DNA of 64,000 nt from an uncultured Pelagibacteraceae bacterium (GTDB taxonomy: Bacteria; Pseudomonadota; Alphaproteobacteria; Pelagibacterales; AG-422-B15), in assembly GCA_902613805.1 (NCBI GenBank), contig CACMIV010000001.1:168001-232000 (forward strand), in the 5' to 3' direction. Made by a program: the position numbers and the translations under genes. The notes under the pieces were generated by a model. It ran no database searches, was not told the DNA's origin, and saw only the letters and a list, made by a program, of their open reading frames with translations. Shown here in pieces: positions 18,245 to 27,180 of this stretch. Each line of letters starts with the position of its first letter. Positions within the stretch are counted from its first letter, which is position 1.

Positions 18245-19288
18245 TTAATTATTATTTATCCAAAATAATTGATTATTCATTTTAGATTTAGAGATATTTT
18301 CTTGCAATTTTTTTAACCTGATCCATTTACTTGAACTTCTAAAATCTTTCTCAATATTAAGTGCCTTTACTTGCGAATATATATCTTCAATGGCCCTATC
18401 TACATCATATTTGGGATGAAATTTTTTATCAGCAATTTCATGATAAAGCGAGAAATCAACCTTATAAGATCTTGAGTCTGCAGGTTTATCAGATGATATT
18501 TTTAATTTACAACCAGGAATAAATTCAACTACTTTTTTAGCGAGATCTTTAATCTGATAAGTGAATTTCTCAGAACCCACATTAACAACTGTAAATTTAT
18601 TGTTATTTTGATAGTCAATCGCCCATAAAATTGACAAACCCATATCTTGAACATGTATAAGGGGTCGCCATGGTGTTCCATCACTTAGGACTTCGACTGT
18701 ATTGTTCACATGCGCTGCTGTGATGAAATCATTTAAGACTAAATCTAGTCTTAAGTTAGGACTTGAACCGCAAGCTGTGGCAAATCTCAGACAGATGGCC
18801 TCGAAATTTTCATCACAAATTTCTTTAAGTTTCATCTCTGCAAATATCTTCGATTTAGCGTATTCAGTTATCGGATTTATTTCATCGTTTTCTTTTCTTG
18901 CATTATTATCAGCCAACCCGTACGTGCTGCAACTCGAAGCAAAAATAAATTTATTAATACCTAACTCTTTGCATTTTTTTGCTGCCTCAATGCAAAATTC
19001 ACCATTGATTTCCCTTGTTACCTGAGCAAAGTTTGCACCCATAGGGTCATTAGACACTGCTGCAAGGTAAACAACGGCGTCATAATTGATTTCCCATACT
19101 TCTTTATTATGTAACAATTTTCTAAAATCATCATTCCATTGTCTGTAAACATAATCATTTTCACTTATATCATTTGAAAACCAATTCGGATCGATACCGT
19201 AAACTTCAATGTTGTTAGTGAATAATATTTTATCAATTATAGACCCAACATAACCAAGATTGCCAACTACTAATACTTTTTTTTTCAT
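18245..19288 (-). CDS. Extended SDR, NAD-dependent epimerase/dehydratase
   Basis: Nucleotide-sugar epimerase or dehydratase of 347 residues. It has an N-terminal VVGNLGYVGS, LAAVSNDPMG, the catalytic region SSCSTYG and the Tyr-Lys pair in EYAKSK. The order rfbF, this SDR, another SDR and an RmlC-like epimerase suggests it acts on CDP-glucose or a derived CDP-sugar. It may replace RfbG, but the substrate is inferred only from position. Start and the next gene's stop overlap in TAATG, so translation is coupled. Confidence 0.78.
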   Translation of the reverse strand: MKKKVLVVGNLGYVGSIIDKILFTNNIEVYGIDPNWFSNDISENDYVYRQWNDDFRKLLHNKEVWEINYDAVVYLAAVSNDPMGANFAQVTREINGEFCIEAAKKCKELGINKFIFASSCSTYGLADNNARKENDEINPITEYAKSKIFAEMKLKEICDENFEAICLRFATACGSSPNLRLDLVLNDFITAAHVNNTVEVLSDGTPWRPLIHVQDMGLSILWAIDYQNNNKFTVVNVGSEKFTYQIKDLAKKVVEFIPGCKLKISSDKPADSRSYKVDFSLYHEIADKKFHPKYDVDRAIEDIYSQVKALNIEKDFRSSSKWIRLKKLQENISKSKMNNQLFWINNN

Positions 19289-20262
19289 TAATTTATTTTT
19301 TTCATCTGCATAATTGTATTTTCGATTCCAGAATTAAGATCAAACTCTTTTTTTATTTTAAGATCATCAAGAAATTTAGTTGAAAATTTAAATCTTTTCA
19401 TCGATTTGTACATGTTTATTTTTTTTGTCAAACTTTTTTTATTAATAAGTTTTCCTTTTATATATATACTTATATTATTATTTAGTTTGGTATTTACGTC
19501 TGAAACATATTTTGCTAGCTCAAGCATGCTCACTGTTTTACCTGATGCCAAATTTATCAAAGAAGGAGTTTTTTTAGCTTTCATTAAATGATTAACTGTT
19601 TTTGATATATCAGATATATGTATAAAATCTCTTAATGGTGAACCATCAGAACTAATATTAATTCTAGAATCTTTATACGAACTCAAACAAAAATCATTTA
19701 GTACAAGCCACCAACAATCACAAGATTTTAGCCGCGGAAAACCATAGCCATTTGATAATCTAATAGAAGTAGAGCTAAAGTTATTATAATTATTCATCAT
19801 TAATAGGTAGTCTTCACATATGCTATGTGTAAGCGCATATATATTTCTTGGATTTTTATTACTATTTTCTGTAATTAATTTTTTACGAGCATAATCACCA
19901 TAAACTTGCATTGTAGAGAAATAGATAAATTTAATGTTAAATTTGTTGTCTCTAATACAGTCTAGTATTCTGATTACTGGTAAACAATTTATATTTAATG
20001 AATTATCAAGATTCTTTTCAGAATTAAAATGATTAAGAGAAATTAAATATATTATAACTTGCGGCTTTGAAGAAAATATTTTATTTAAGAATGATCGACT
20101 TTTTACATCTCCTTCATATATCTTTACAAAATTTTTTTTAAACTCGGTTTCTTTTTTTGGAAACTTTCTGCATACTCCAATAACTTGGTGGCCACAATTA
20201 CTTAAATAATAAGATAACTCACTTCCTAGATAGCCTGTACAGCCAAAAATGCATATTTTCAT
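19288..20262 (-). CDS. Extended SDR, NAD-dependent epimerase/reductase
   Basis: A 324-residue SDR with IFGCTGYLGSELS (4-16), FSTMQVYG and a late DFIHISDISK. The expected Tyr-Lys position reads IYALTHSICED, with His where the catalytic Lys normally stands (YxxxK appears as YALTH). If that reading is right, the classical triad is incomplete and the protein may be a reductase with altered chemistry or a binding partner. It overlaps the RmlC-like gene by 4 bases and the other SDR by 1. Confidence 0.72.
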   Translation of the reverse strand: MKICIFGCTGYLGSELSYYLSNCGHQVIGVCRKFPKKETEFKKNFVKIYEGDVKSRSFLNKIFSSKPQVIIYLISLNHFNSEKNLDNSLNINCLPVIRILDCIRDNKFNIKFIYFSTMQVYGDYARKKLITENSNKNPRNIYALTHSICEDYLLMMNNYNNFSSTSIRLSNGYGFPRLKSCDCWWLVLNDFCLSSYKDSRINISSDGSPLRDFIHISDISKTVNHLMKAKKTPSLINLASGKTVSMLELAKYVSDVNTKLNNNISIYIKGKLINKKSLTKKINMYKSMKRFKFSTKFLDDLKIKKEFDLNSGIENTIMQMKKIN

Positions 20263-20714
20263 TTATTAATTAGATCCCAATTATAAGGAATATCTTTACC
20301 TATAGGATCATATCTTTTCATTTCTCCTTGCTCATGCGGCAATGTAGAACAATTAGCAACAATGCACGGTTTATCTGCAATGCATTTGTAGCCATTAACA
20401 ACACCTACAGGAATTTGAACAAGTGCATAATTTAAATCGCCAGTAAATATTTCTAATAAATTCCGATATGTTGGAGAATTTTCTCTATTATCAAATAAGA
20501 CAAGTTTTATCATACCCTGAATTACTGCGTAGTTTTGAACTTGTTTAGTATGCTCATGCCATCCTTTAATTACTCCAGGATAAGCAATAGAAAAATAGAT
20601 TTCACCAAATTCTGTAAATACTTCATCATCTCTTCTCAACATATGAAGGATAGCGCCTCTTTCGTCTGGGATTTTCTTAAGAGGTTTTATTACGAGATCT
20701 TTAATATCTTTCAT
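20259..20714 (-). CDS. RmlC-like dTDP-4-dehydrorhamnose 3,5-epimerase family protein
   Basis: Cupin of 151 residues related to RmlC. It has the N-terminal DERGAILHMLR, the strand IKGWHEHTKQVQNYAVIQG carrying the catalytic-type histidine, and VPVGVVNGYK where RmlC has its GFAHGF segment. It is shorter than RmlC (about 180) and appears to lack part of the C-terminal region. Within the rfbF module it would epimerise a CDP-4-keto sugar at C3 and/or C5. A 51-base gap to the next gene upstream makes it a possible operon head. Confidence 0.78.
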   Translation of the reverse strand: MKDIKDLVIKPLKKIPDERGAILHMLRRDDEVFTEFGEIYFSIAYPGVIKGWHEHTKQVQNYAVIQGMIKLVLFDNRENSPTYRNLLEIFTGDLNYALVQIPVGVVNGYKCIADKPCIVANCSTLPHEQGEMKRYDPIGKDIPYNWDLINK

Positions 20715-20765
20715 TTTTAGATACTGATTGATATGGTAAGAACATAATATATAGTAAATTCTAAC

Positions 20766-22631
20766 TTAAATATAGTTTTTTTTAAGTATCTTATCTAAGA
20801 ACTCTCTCCAGAAATTAAGATTTTTATTCATAAAATAAATCTGTTTTTTTTCCTCACTATGATTTAGATCGATGCTATTATTTTTATAATTTTGATCATA
20901 TAGTTGTCTCAAAGCACTGGCTAATTGATCTTTATTTTTTACAAAATGTACAGATCTATTGTTTCTAAGAGGATTAAAGTTAATTTCATCAGAATCTAAG
21001 AAAATTATTGTTTCGCAGCCATTTAAAAAAGAATCAATTGTAACTGATGAATCACCAGCAATAATGCTGCAATCGTAATTAGAAAATAAATTATTTGTTG
21101 CTCTAGTTTTAGTAAATTTTTTTATAGATAGTAGTTGAGATTTTTTAATTTTATACCCTGGATGTTCCTTGAAATAAAAATTAACACCGGATTCTTTATT
21201 TTCATTTATGAAACTATTAATTACATTAATCATTTTATTAGTAAGATCTTCTAAATAACCACCTAAAATAATAACTTTATTTAAATTTTTTTTCTTTAAT
21301 CTCTTTTTTCTAAAAAAGTTATTCATGTCATATCTAAGAGGCTCAACGCATATCATATTTTTTTTTGGCAAATTAGATTCAATTGCCATTTTATAACCAT
21401 TGAATGTGTTAACTGCTAATTTATTTGGGAAAGGTAACTTATATATTTTGTCTTTTTTTAAATTTTTATCTTTGTCATATAGTTTTAAATCCCAAAATCT
21501 CATTGGAGATTGAATCACTCCGATCAAATAATTATTTTCAAGTTTTTGTGCTGAGATAAAAGCTTTTTCCCATCCCTGTCCTTCATGTAAATAAAAATTA
21601 GCTGACTGATGTGTTAAAAAGGCAGATATTTTTTGAAATAAGTAGAAATAAATAATATTCATCATCAGGACTGGACCAGAAATAGAGTTTTTCCAATCTT
21701 TTTTAAGTATTGGCCAAAGGTCAATTTTATCATCATCAAATAAAAAAATATCTTTTCTAGAATAAAGAAATATCGAAGAATGAATGATACGCAGAAATTT
21801 AATTATTGATTTAAAAAAAATTTTGTACGTAAAAAATGTCTCTAAAAAGTAATGATATTCTTCATTATTTTTTTTATTAATTTTATTAATATGTTTGGAA
21901 ATTGATTTAAAACTTATCTCATTTGAAGTTGTCATGTGCAACCAGTTAATATGATAATTATGTTTTTTTATAAGTTGGGGAAGTTTTCCCCAATATTCTG
22001 AATTGAAATATCCTTTTGAAAGCTTATTGTAATTATAATTTAAAAAATAAGATACTATAAGCACCTGTTTTCTTTTTTTCGTATTATAATGTAATTTTAT
22101 TTTTTTTAATTTATTTGATAAAAATAAATACCTTAAAATTGTATGTAATGATCTAATAAATAAAGGAGAGATATTTTTTAAATTTTTTAATAAATCATGA
22201 TGAGGGTTAAAAGTTCTTTTTTTGTATAAAATTGAATTACTTACTTTTAAACGATTTAATAAATTGATTATGCTTTTTTTATATTTTCTAGGAGCATTAA
22301 ATATTTTAATTTTTTCTACTTTATTTTTAATTATAAAATTTCTTAGAGCGATAACTTTCAAGCAGTCTTGAATTTGTGGGCTTTTATATATATTTTTTTC
22401 ATATATGAGTGACATCCACCACAAACTAAAGGTCTCATCAATTTTGAGGTAATTAATAATACTTTTATTATATATAATTTTATTCCCTAAAGACTCAATA
22501 ATATTAATGTATTGTTTTTTTATACGTAGACTATCTTTTTCAACTAAATCAGTAATTGATATGATGCCATCAGAAAACTTTTCTCCTAACCAATCAAGTT
22601 GGTACTCTTTTTCTTTTTTCTTTAAATTCAT
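20766..22631 (-). CDS. Large GT-B-like surface carbohydrate biosynthesis protein
   Basis: A 621-residue soluble-looking protein that I recognise only at fold level. The C-terminal 200 residues look like the donor half of a capsule or polysialyltransferase-type GT-B enzyme: VIILGGYLEDL, FYFKEHPGYK (with the conserved HP), and SIIAGDSSVTIDSFLNGC, where a S/T-rich loop meets the nucleotide. The N-terminal half is lysine- and asparagine-rich and not assignable. It adjoins the KdsB-like and AroB-like genes (5-base gap), so transfer of a CMP-activated sugar is a reasonable guess, not shown. Confidence 0.6.
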   Translation of the reverse strand: MNLKKKEKEYQLDWLGEKFSDGIISITDLVEKDSLRIKKQYINIIESLGNKIIYNKSIINYLKIDETFSLWWMSLIYEKNIYKSPQIQDCLKVIALRNFIIKNKVEKIKIFNAPRKYKKSIINLLNRLKVSNSILYKKRTFNPHHDLLKNLKNISPLFIRSLHTILRYLFLSNKLKKIKLHYNTKKRKQVLIVSYFLNYNYNKLSKGYFNSEYWGKLPQLIKKHNYHINWLHMTTSNEISFKSISKHINKINKKNNEEYHYFLETFFTYKIFFKSIIKFLRIIHSSIFLYSRKDIFLFDDDKIDLWPILKKDWKNSISGPVLMMNIIYFYLFQKISAFLTHQSANFYLHEGQGWEKAFISAQKLENNYLIGVIQSPMRFWDLKLYDKDKNLKKDKIYKLPFPNKLAVNTFNGYKMAIESNLPKKNMICVEPLRYDMNNFFRKKRLKKKNLNKVIILGGYLEDLTNKMINVINSFINENKESGVNFYFKEHPGYKIKKSQLLSIKKFTKTRATNNLFSNYDCSIIAGDSSVTIDSFLNGCETIIFLDSDEINFNPLRNNRSVHFVKNKDQLASALRQLYDQNYKNNSIDLNHSEEKKQIYFMNKNLNFWREFLDKILKKNYI

Positions 22632-22636
22632 TAAAT

Positions 22637-23740
22637 TTATTGAAGTACTAAATCAAAACTAGACTTGATAAGATTATTATCTGTAATGTGTTCAATTTTA
22701 GCGCTGCCAATGCTGCGACATATGACAAAACGATTGCCTTGTACTGTTCTCTTCTTATCCTTTATTAATCTACGAAATAAGTTTTCAACATTAGGAATCT
22801 TGATATTTTTAAGGCAGCTCAGTTTAGTTGGTAATGTGTATTTAGTTAATATTTCAGAATGTTCTCTTATGATAGTTTTATTTCCGTATAAGCTCTCAGA
22901 CATTTGAGCTGCACACATCATGCCTAAAGATACTGCTTCTCCATGCCTTAGACTTTTTGCATTAATTCCATAAACAGACTCAAATGCCTGACCAAATGTA
23001 TGACCATAATTTAAAAGTAGTCTTATGGATTTCTCTTTTTCATCTGAAATTGTATGAAATAATTTGATGGAAATTGATTTATAAATAAGATCGTAGAGAT
23101 AATTATAATCTTTATTAAAAATTTTTTCAGAATTATTATAGATAAAATTATAAAATTCTCTGTCATAAATAAAAGATTTTTTTATACTTTCGGCAACACC
23201 AGCTGAAAAATCTCTACCCTCTAGAGTTTTCATAAATCGCAAATCTATAAAAGAGGCTGATGGATGATAATAAGTTCCTAATAAATTTACTGCATCATAC
23301 ATATTGATACCAGTCTTTCCTCCAATTGAGCTATCCACAGCACTAGTTAATGTTGTAGGAACATGCACTAGGGATATGCCCCTTTGATAAAGTGACGCTA
23401 CGAAAGAACATAAATCACCAATTACGCCTCCACCCATCGCTACTATGCAGCCGTCTCTAGTCATGTTCATTTGATTTAATTTATCTAGAATTACTATAGC
23501 TCCATTTAAATTTTTTGACTCAACCCCTCCTCCAATAAATATATGGTTGTAGGAGGTAAACAAATTATGAAGTTGCTTGTCAGGAAGATTTATTTTATTA
23601 GTAAAATAATCATCTGCTACAATAAGAATTGATTTATTATTAAAGGTCTTTAAATATTGTTCTATATTTTTAGATAAATTATCTGATAAATATATTTTGT
23701 AATTATTTTTTGGATAATCTGCTTTTATTGATGAAAACAT
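22637..23740 (-). CDS. 3-dehydroquinate synthase (AroB) family protein in glycan cluster
   Basis: Sugar-phosphate cyclase superfamily protein, 367 residues, aligned without large gaps to AroB. The NAD-site GGGVIGDL (103-110), YQRG, VPTTLTSAVDSSIGGKTGIN (127-146) and the zinc ligands E184, H247 and H266 are all present. A residue normally His in the GHTFGHA motif is Gln251 here (GHTFGQA), and AESIKKSFIYD replaces the usual AEVIKYG. The neighbours are a KdsB-like cytidylyltransferase and an SDR, so it is probably a diverged paralogue making an unusual cyclic or keto sugar rather than the shikimate enzyme. If the genome has no other aroB, the housekeeping role must be reconsidered. Confidence 0.8.
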   Translation of the reverse strand: MFSSIKADYPKNNYKIYLSDNLSKNIEQYLKTFNNKSILIVADDYFTNKINLPDKQLHNLFTSYNHIFIGGGVESKNLNGAIVILDKLNQMNMTRDGCIVAMGGGVIGDLCSFVASLYQRGISLVHVPTTLTSAVDSSIGGKTGINMYDAVNLLGTYYHPSASFIDLRFMKTLEGRDFSAGVAESIKKSFIYDREFYNFIYNNSEKIFNKDYNYLYDLIYKSISIKLFHTISDEKEKSIRLLLNYGHTFGQAFESVYGINAKSLRHGEAVSLGMMCAAQMSESLYGNKTIIREHSEILTKYTLPTKLSCLKNIKIPNVENLFRRLIKDKKRTVQGNRFVICRSIGSAKIEHITDNNLIKSSFDLVLQ

Positions 23741-23746
23741 GTTTTA

Positions 23747-24487
23747 CTAATATAATTTTCTTATTGGATCAGTTTGCATAGCTACTTTTGCTTTCAAATA
23801 GTCGTCATTTATATCTACAGAAAAAGAGTTACCATCCATTGGACAAGAATACACTCTCATGTCATTTTCAATAGCTCTTAACAATTCAACATCTTCAATA
23901 CTTTCAAGGTATGATTGTGGTAGTTTTGAAAATTTTATAAGTGCATCTTGAGTAAAAGAAATGACAGAGCAATGCTTTGAGATAACAGAAACTTCAGATT
24001 TATATCTATATGGTATATTAGCACGCGATAGCATCATAACTCTTTTGCTTGTGGACGAAATTACTTTAACTATTGTATCACCAGAATTATAAGGAACATC
24101 AATTGTAGAAATCATGATCTCTGGATCAAAATCGCTTTTTAAATGGTTCTCAACAATCGTATCAATAAAATCTGGTTTAATTAATGGCTCATCACCTTGA
24201 ACATCAACAATTAATGAGTCCCCAAATCTTTCTGATATTGAAGCAATTCTTTCAGTGCCATTATTAAAAATATTTTCAGTTTTTATTGTTTGAATATCAA
24301 AATTATTACATACTTGAATAATCTCCTCACTATCAGTGCATACAAACGTTTCACTAATATTTTTCGCTAATTGAGATCTTTTGGCAGTATGTACAACGAT
24401 TGGTAGTCCATCCACGTCAAGCAATGCTTTTCCTGGCAATCTTTTTGACTCTAATCTTGTTGGTATAAGAGCAACTGCCTTTTTCAT
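23747..24487 (-). CDS. KdsB-like CMP-sugar cytidylyltransferase
   Basis: Activates a 3-deoxy-keto acid sugar as a CMP-sugar; KdsB itself makes CMP-Kdo. The visible motifs are PTRLESKRLPGKAL, VDVQGDEPLI (metal-binding region), RANIPYR and a C-terminal DINDDYLKA. I choose the ATG at 24487, which makes an ATGA overlap with the SDR stop and gives 246 residues; the ATG at 24499 would add four. Its position between an AroB paralogue and an SDR suggests a modified Kdo-like or other ulosonic acid. A housekeeping kdsB cannot be excluded. Confidence 0.83.
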   Translation of the reverse strand: MKKAVALIPTRLESKRLPGKALLDVDGLPIVVHTAKRSQLAKNISETFVCTDSEEIIQVCNNFDIQTIKTENIFNNGTERIASISERFGDSLIVDVQGDEPLIKPDFIDTIVENHLKSDFDPEIMISTIDVPYNSGDTIVKVISSTSKRVMMLSRANIPYRYKSEVSVISKHCSVISFTQDALIKFSKLPQSYLESIEDVELLRAIENDMRVYSCPMDGNSFSVDINDDYLKAKVAMQTDPIRKLY

Positions 24488-25227
24488 TTTGAAACCCATC
24501 CACCATCTACATAAATAACATTACCGGTTATATATGAGCTTTTATCAGAAATCAAAAATTCAATAGTATTTGCTATTTCCAATGGTTCACCCCATCTTTT
24601 TAGTGGAATTTGGTTAAGTGTCCAATTATATAATTTATTTTTCTTTTTTTTAAAACTACTAAAATAACTTGTCTTAGTAAATCCTGGGGCAACGCAATTT
24701 ATTCTAACATTGTATTTTGCATACTCTATCGCTAAACTTCTCATTCCATACTCAAGTGCACCTTTTGATGCTGCATAAGATGAAAGTTCACTAAAACCTC
24801 TTGGACCTACAATTGAAGTTAATGAGACTATACTTAGCATCTTTTTTTTATTTTTTATCTTCTTTATATGTTTAATATACTCTTCTGTTAAAGCCATAGG
24901 TGAAAAGAAATTTGTATCAAAAACATCTTTATATATTTTGTCAGACAATTTCTCAGCAGGGTATCTTGATCTAATGCCTGCATTATTTATTAGAAAATCA
25001 ATCTTATATTTTGAAAATATATGTTTAGCTAGCTTCCTTGTCTCGTTAATGTTACTTAAGTCAATATAAAAATTTTTAAAGTTTTTTTTATTATTATGGA
25101 TTAAGGTATTTAAATTACCATTCTCAGATCTAGTAAGGCTTATAATTTTATAATTTTTTTTAAGTAATAGTTTCACTGTCGAGAAGCCTATGCCTCTTCC
25201 ACTTCCAGTTATAATACCAGTTTTCAT
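24484..25227 (-). CDS. Classical SDR oxidoreductase (FabG-like)
   Basis: NAD(P)-dependent reductase/dehydrogenase of 247 residues. TGSGRGIG (7-14), NNAGIRS, the catalytic Ser in SLTSIVG, YAASK for Tyr-Lys, and APGFTKT are all canonical, with the C-terminal YITGNVIYVDGG. It is the first gene of the four-gene set 25227-to-20766 (SDR, KdsB-like, AroB-like, GT-B-like). It would reduce or oxidise a keto group of the sugar precursor. No sequence clue identifies the substrate. Confidence 0.83.
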   Translation of the reverse strand: MKTGIITGSGRGIGFSTVKLLLKKNYKIISLTRSENGNLNTLIHNNKKNFKNFYIDLSNINETRKLAKHIFSKYKIDFLINNAGIRSRYPAEKLSDKIYKDVFDTNFFSPMALTEEYIKHIKKIKNKKKMLSIVSLTSIVGPRGFSELSSYAASKGALEYGMRSLAIEYAKYNVRINCVAPGFTKTSYFSSFKKKKNKLYNWTLNQIPLKRWGEPLEIANTIEFLISDKSSYITGNVIYVDGGWVSK

Positions 25228-25282
25228 AAATTAAAATTATATATATATTCTAATGTTTTTATTCTGAATTTAATATTTATAG

Positions 25283-26395
25283 TTATACCTCTGATTTGAA
25301 TCTGTTAAGCATTCCTGCATAAATCACTGAGAATATTAATCCTAATAAAAGACCTATTATCAACCCTATATGTGGATAGAATTTAGAGCCGATTTTTACT
25401 GAACTTGTATTATCATAACTGCTTACAGTAACTATTTTAATATCATTTACATCAATTTGATGATTTTTATAAAATAATTTTTTTTGCAAGGTATTTAAAT
25501 TTTTCTCAGATTGAATTTTTTCTAATTTGATTGTATTAGTGTAATTTGTAATTTGATTTTCTTGCTCAATAAATTCCAAGGCAGATTTTAAAACAATAGT
25601 TCCATATAAAAATAACTTATTTTCATCTTTTACAAATTCAATTTCACTACTAGCTATATTCTGCCCTATAGTCACTTCATCACTAGGAAAATCACTGGAT
25701 TCTGAGTCTCCGTATTGTTCAATGGATAATGCATAAGCAGACGACTTATTTTCAAGTACCTGCAACAAATTAGATGGTGATTCTATACCTAATTTTTCTG
25801 CTATTTCTATATTATTATTTAAAACTTGTTTACGAAGTTCATTAAGTTTAGTCTCTAAATTCTTTTGTATTAAAATTTCATTTTTAATTCTCGTTTCTTC
25901 AATTAAATAATTTATATTAATAGCTTCAAGATTTCGTTCTATCATATTTCGTATTCTATCATTTACATGGTCTCTAATGTATTTAGCATATTCATAGGAA
26001 ATCGTTTCTCCTGAAAAATTACTATTCTGATGAACATGCTTAATTTTAACCCACTTAGCATTTTGATCATCGTTTATCATAAAGGACGAAGGAATTGTAT
26101 TAGCTTCTTCTGAATTAGATTTTGACATTAAAAATTCGTTTTGCCTTTCTTTGCTGAGAGCGGCTTTAAAATACATGTCAAAAATGTTAATTTCTAAGGA
26201 GTTATTAATAATACGTTCTTTGTTATCATGAAAATAAATTTTTTGTATATTTTCATAGGACGGTTTATAATTTGAAGAGAGGATAAATCCGATTAGAAGT
26301 CCGATAACAGAAAAAGCTAGAATTAAGATTTTTCTATTCCAAAAAAAAACTAAGATATCTATGAGATCGATTTCTTCAAATTTCTTTTGCATCAT
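25283..26395 (-). CDS. Wzz-like chain length determinant protein
   Basis: Inner-membrane co-polymerase controlling O-chain or capsule length with a Wzy polymerase. The 370-residue layout is diagnostic: a cytoplasmic start with EIDLIDILVFFWNRK, a transmembrane segment at about 28-49, a long periplasmic coiled region with repeated Asn/Glu/Lys heptads (about 165-310), and a second transmembrane segment near 345-365. There is no C-terminal tyrosine kinase domain. It stands between the KdsB-like cassette and the DprE-type genes, with a 55-base gap on one side and 5 bases on the other. Confidence 0.82.
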   Translation of the reverse strand: MMQKKFEEIDLIDILVFFWNRKILILAFSVIGLLIGFILSSNYKPSYENIQKIYFHDNKERIINNSLEINIFDMYFKAALSKERQNEFLMSKSNSEEANTIPSSFMINDDQNAKWVKIKHVHQNSNFSGETISYEYAKYIRDHVNDRIRNMIERNLEAININYLIEETRIKNEILIQKNLETKLNELRKQVLNNNIEIAEKLGIESPSNLLQVLENKSSAYALSIEQYGDSESSDFPSDEVTIGQNIASSEIEFVKDENKLFLYGTIVLKSALEFIEQENQITNYTNTIKLEKIQSEKNLNTLQKKLFYKNHQIDVNDIKIVTVSSYDNTSSVKIGSKFYPHIGLIIGLLLGLIFSVIYAGMLNRFKSEV

Positions 26396-26400
26396 TTTTA

Positions 26401-27180
26401 TTAAAATTTTAGTCTTTTAAAGATGAATTCAGGTATTAGTCTAACAATCACCATTATATACCTCCAATAGGGACTATAAACAATATCTTTTTTATTTATA
26501 AATGATTTGAATATAATCATCGCCATTTTTTCTGGAGTAATTGTAAGAAGATTTGGTGTTTCAACATTCTTTAACATTTGAGTTTTTACAAAGCCTGGCT
26601 TTACTGTAATAACACTAAGATTTTTATTATAATATTTTTGTCTAAGTCCAGATAAATATTGTGTTAAACCTGATTTAGAAGCACCGTAAATATAATTTTT
26701 AGCTCTACCTCTTTCACCAGCTACAGAGCTTATACTAATAATAGAAAAATTTATTTTTGAGTATTTATTAACATAGCTTGTAACAAATTTTTCAATAAAT
26801 TGTATATTTGAAGTAAAATTTGTATTTATTATATTTGATAGATTTTCGTTATTATTATTTAAATCTGAATTTATTGATGACATTGTTCCAACTGCGCAAA
26901 GTAATATTGTTGGTAAAAGCGGCAATCTTTTAAAAAAATTATCATATTGATCTATGTCTAGAATATCTAACTCTTCTAAATAACACCTTATATTATATTT
27001 TTGCTTAATTTTATCACAATGTTTCTTTAATTCTTTTGATTGTCTGCAAGATAAAATTACATTAAAACCATTTTTTGCAAATAAATAAGCAGTATTGATT
27101 GCTATTTCTGATTTAGAACCAAGGATTAAAATACATCTTTCTTCAGTATTACTTAATGACTCTTGTTTTAAATCTCTCAA
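26401..27180 (-). CDS. DprE2-like keto-reductase
   Basis: SDR of 259 residues that matches DprE2, the NADH-dependent reductase that converts decaprenyl-phospho-2-keto-arabinose (the oxidised ribose intermediate) to the arabinose product. It has ILGSKSEIA at the cofactor site, SSVAGERGR followed by YGASKSG, and VKPGFVKTQM. The SSVAGER stretch is nearly the same as in the mycobacterial protein as I remember it. It overlaps the DprE1-like gene by 4 bases, as expected for partners that act together. It would work at the inner face of the membrane on a polyprenyl-linked sugar. Confidence 0.82.
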   Translation of the reverse strand: MRDLKQESLSNTEERCILILGSKSEIAINTAYLFAKNGFNVILSCRQSKELKKHCDKIKQKYNIRCYLEELDILDIDQYDNFFKRLPLLPTILLCAVGTMSSINSDLNNNNENLSNIINTNFTSNIQFIEKFVTSYVNKYSKINFSIISISSVAGERGRAKNYIYGASKSGLTQYLSGLRQKYYNKNLSVITVKPGFVKTQMLKNVETPNLLTITPEKMAMIIFKSFINKKDIVYSPYWRYIMVIVRLIPEFIFKRLKF

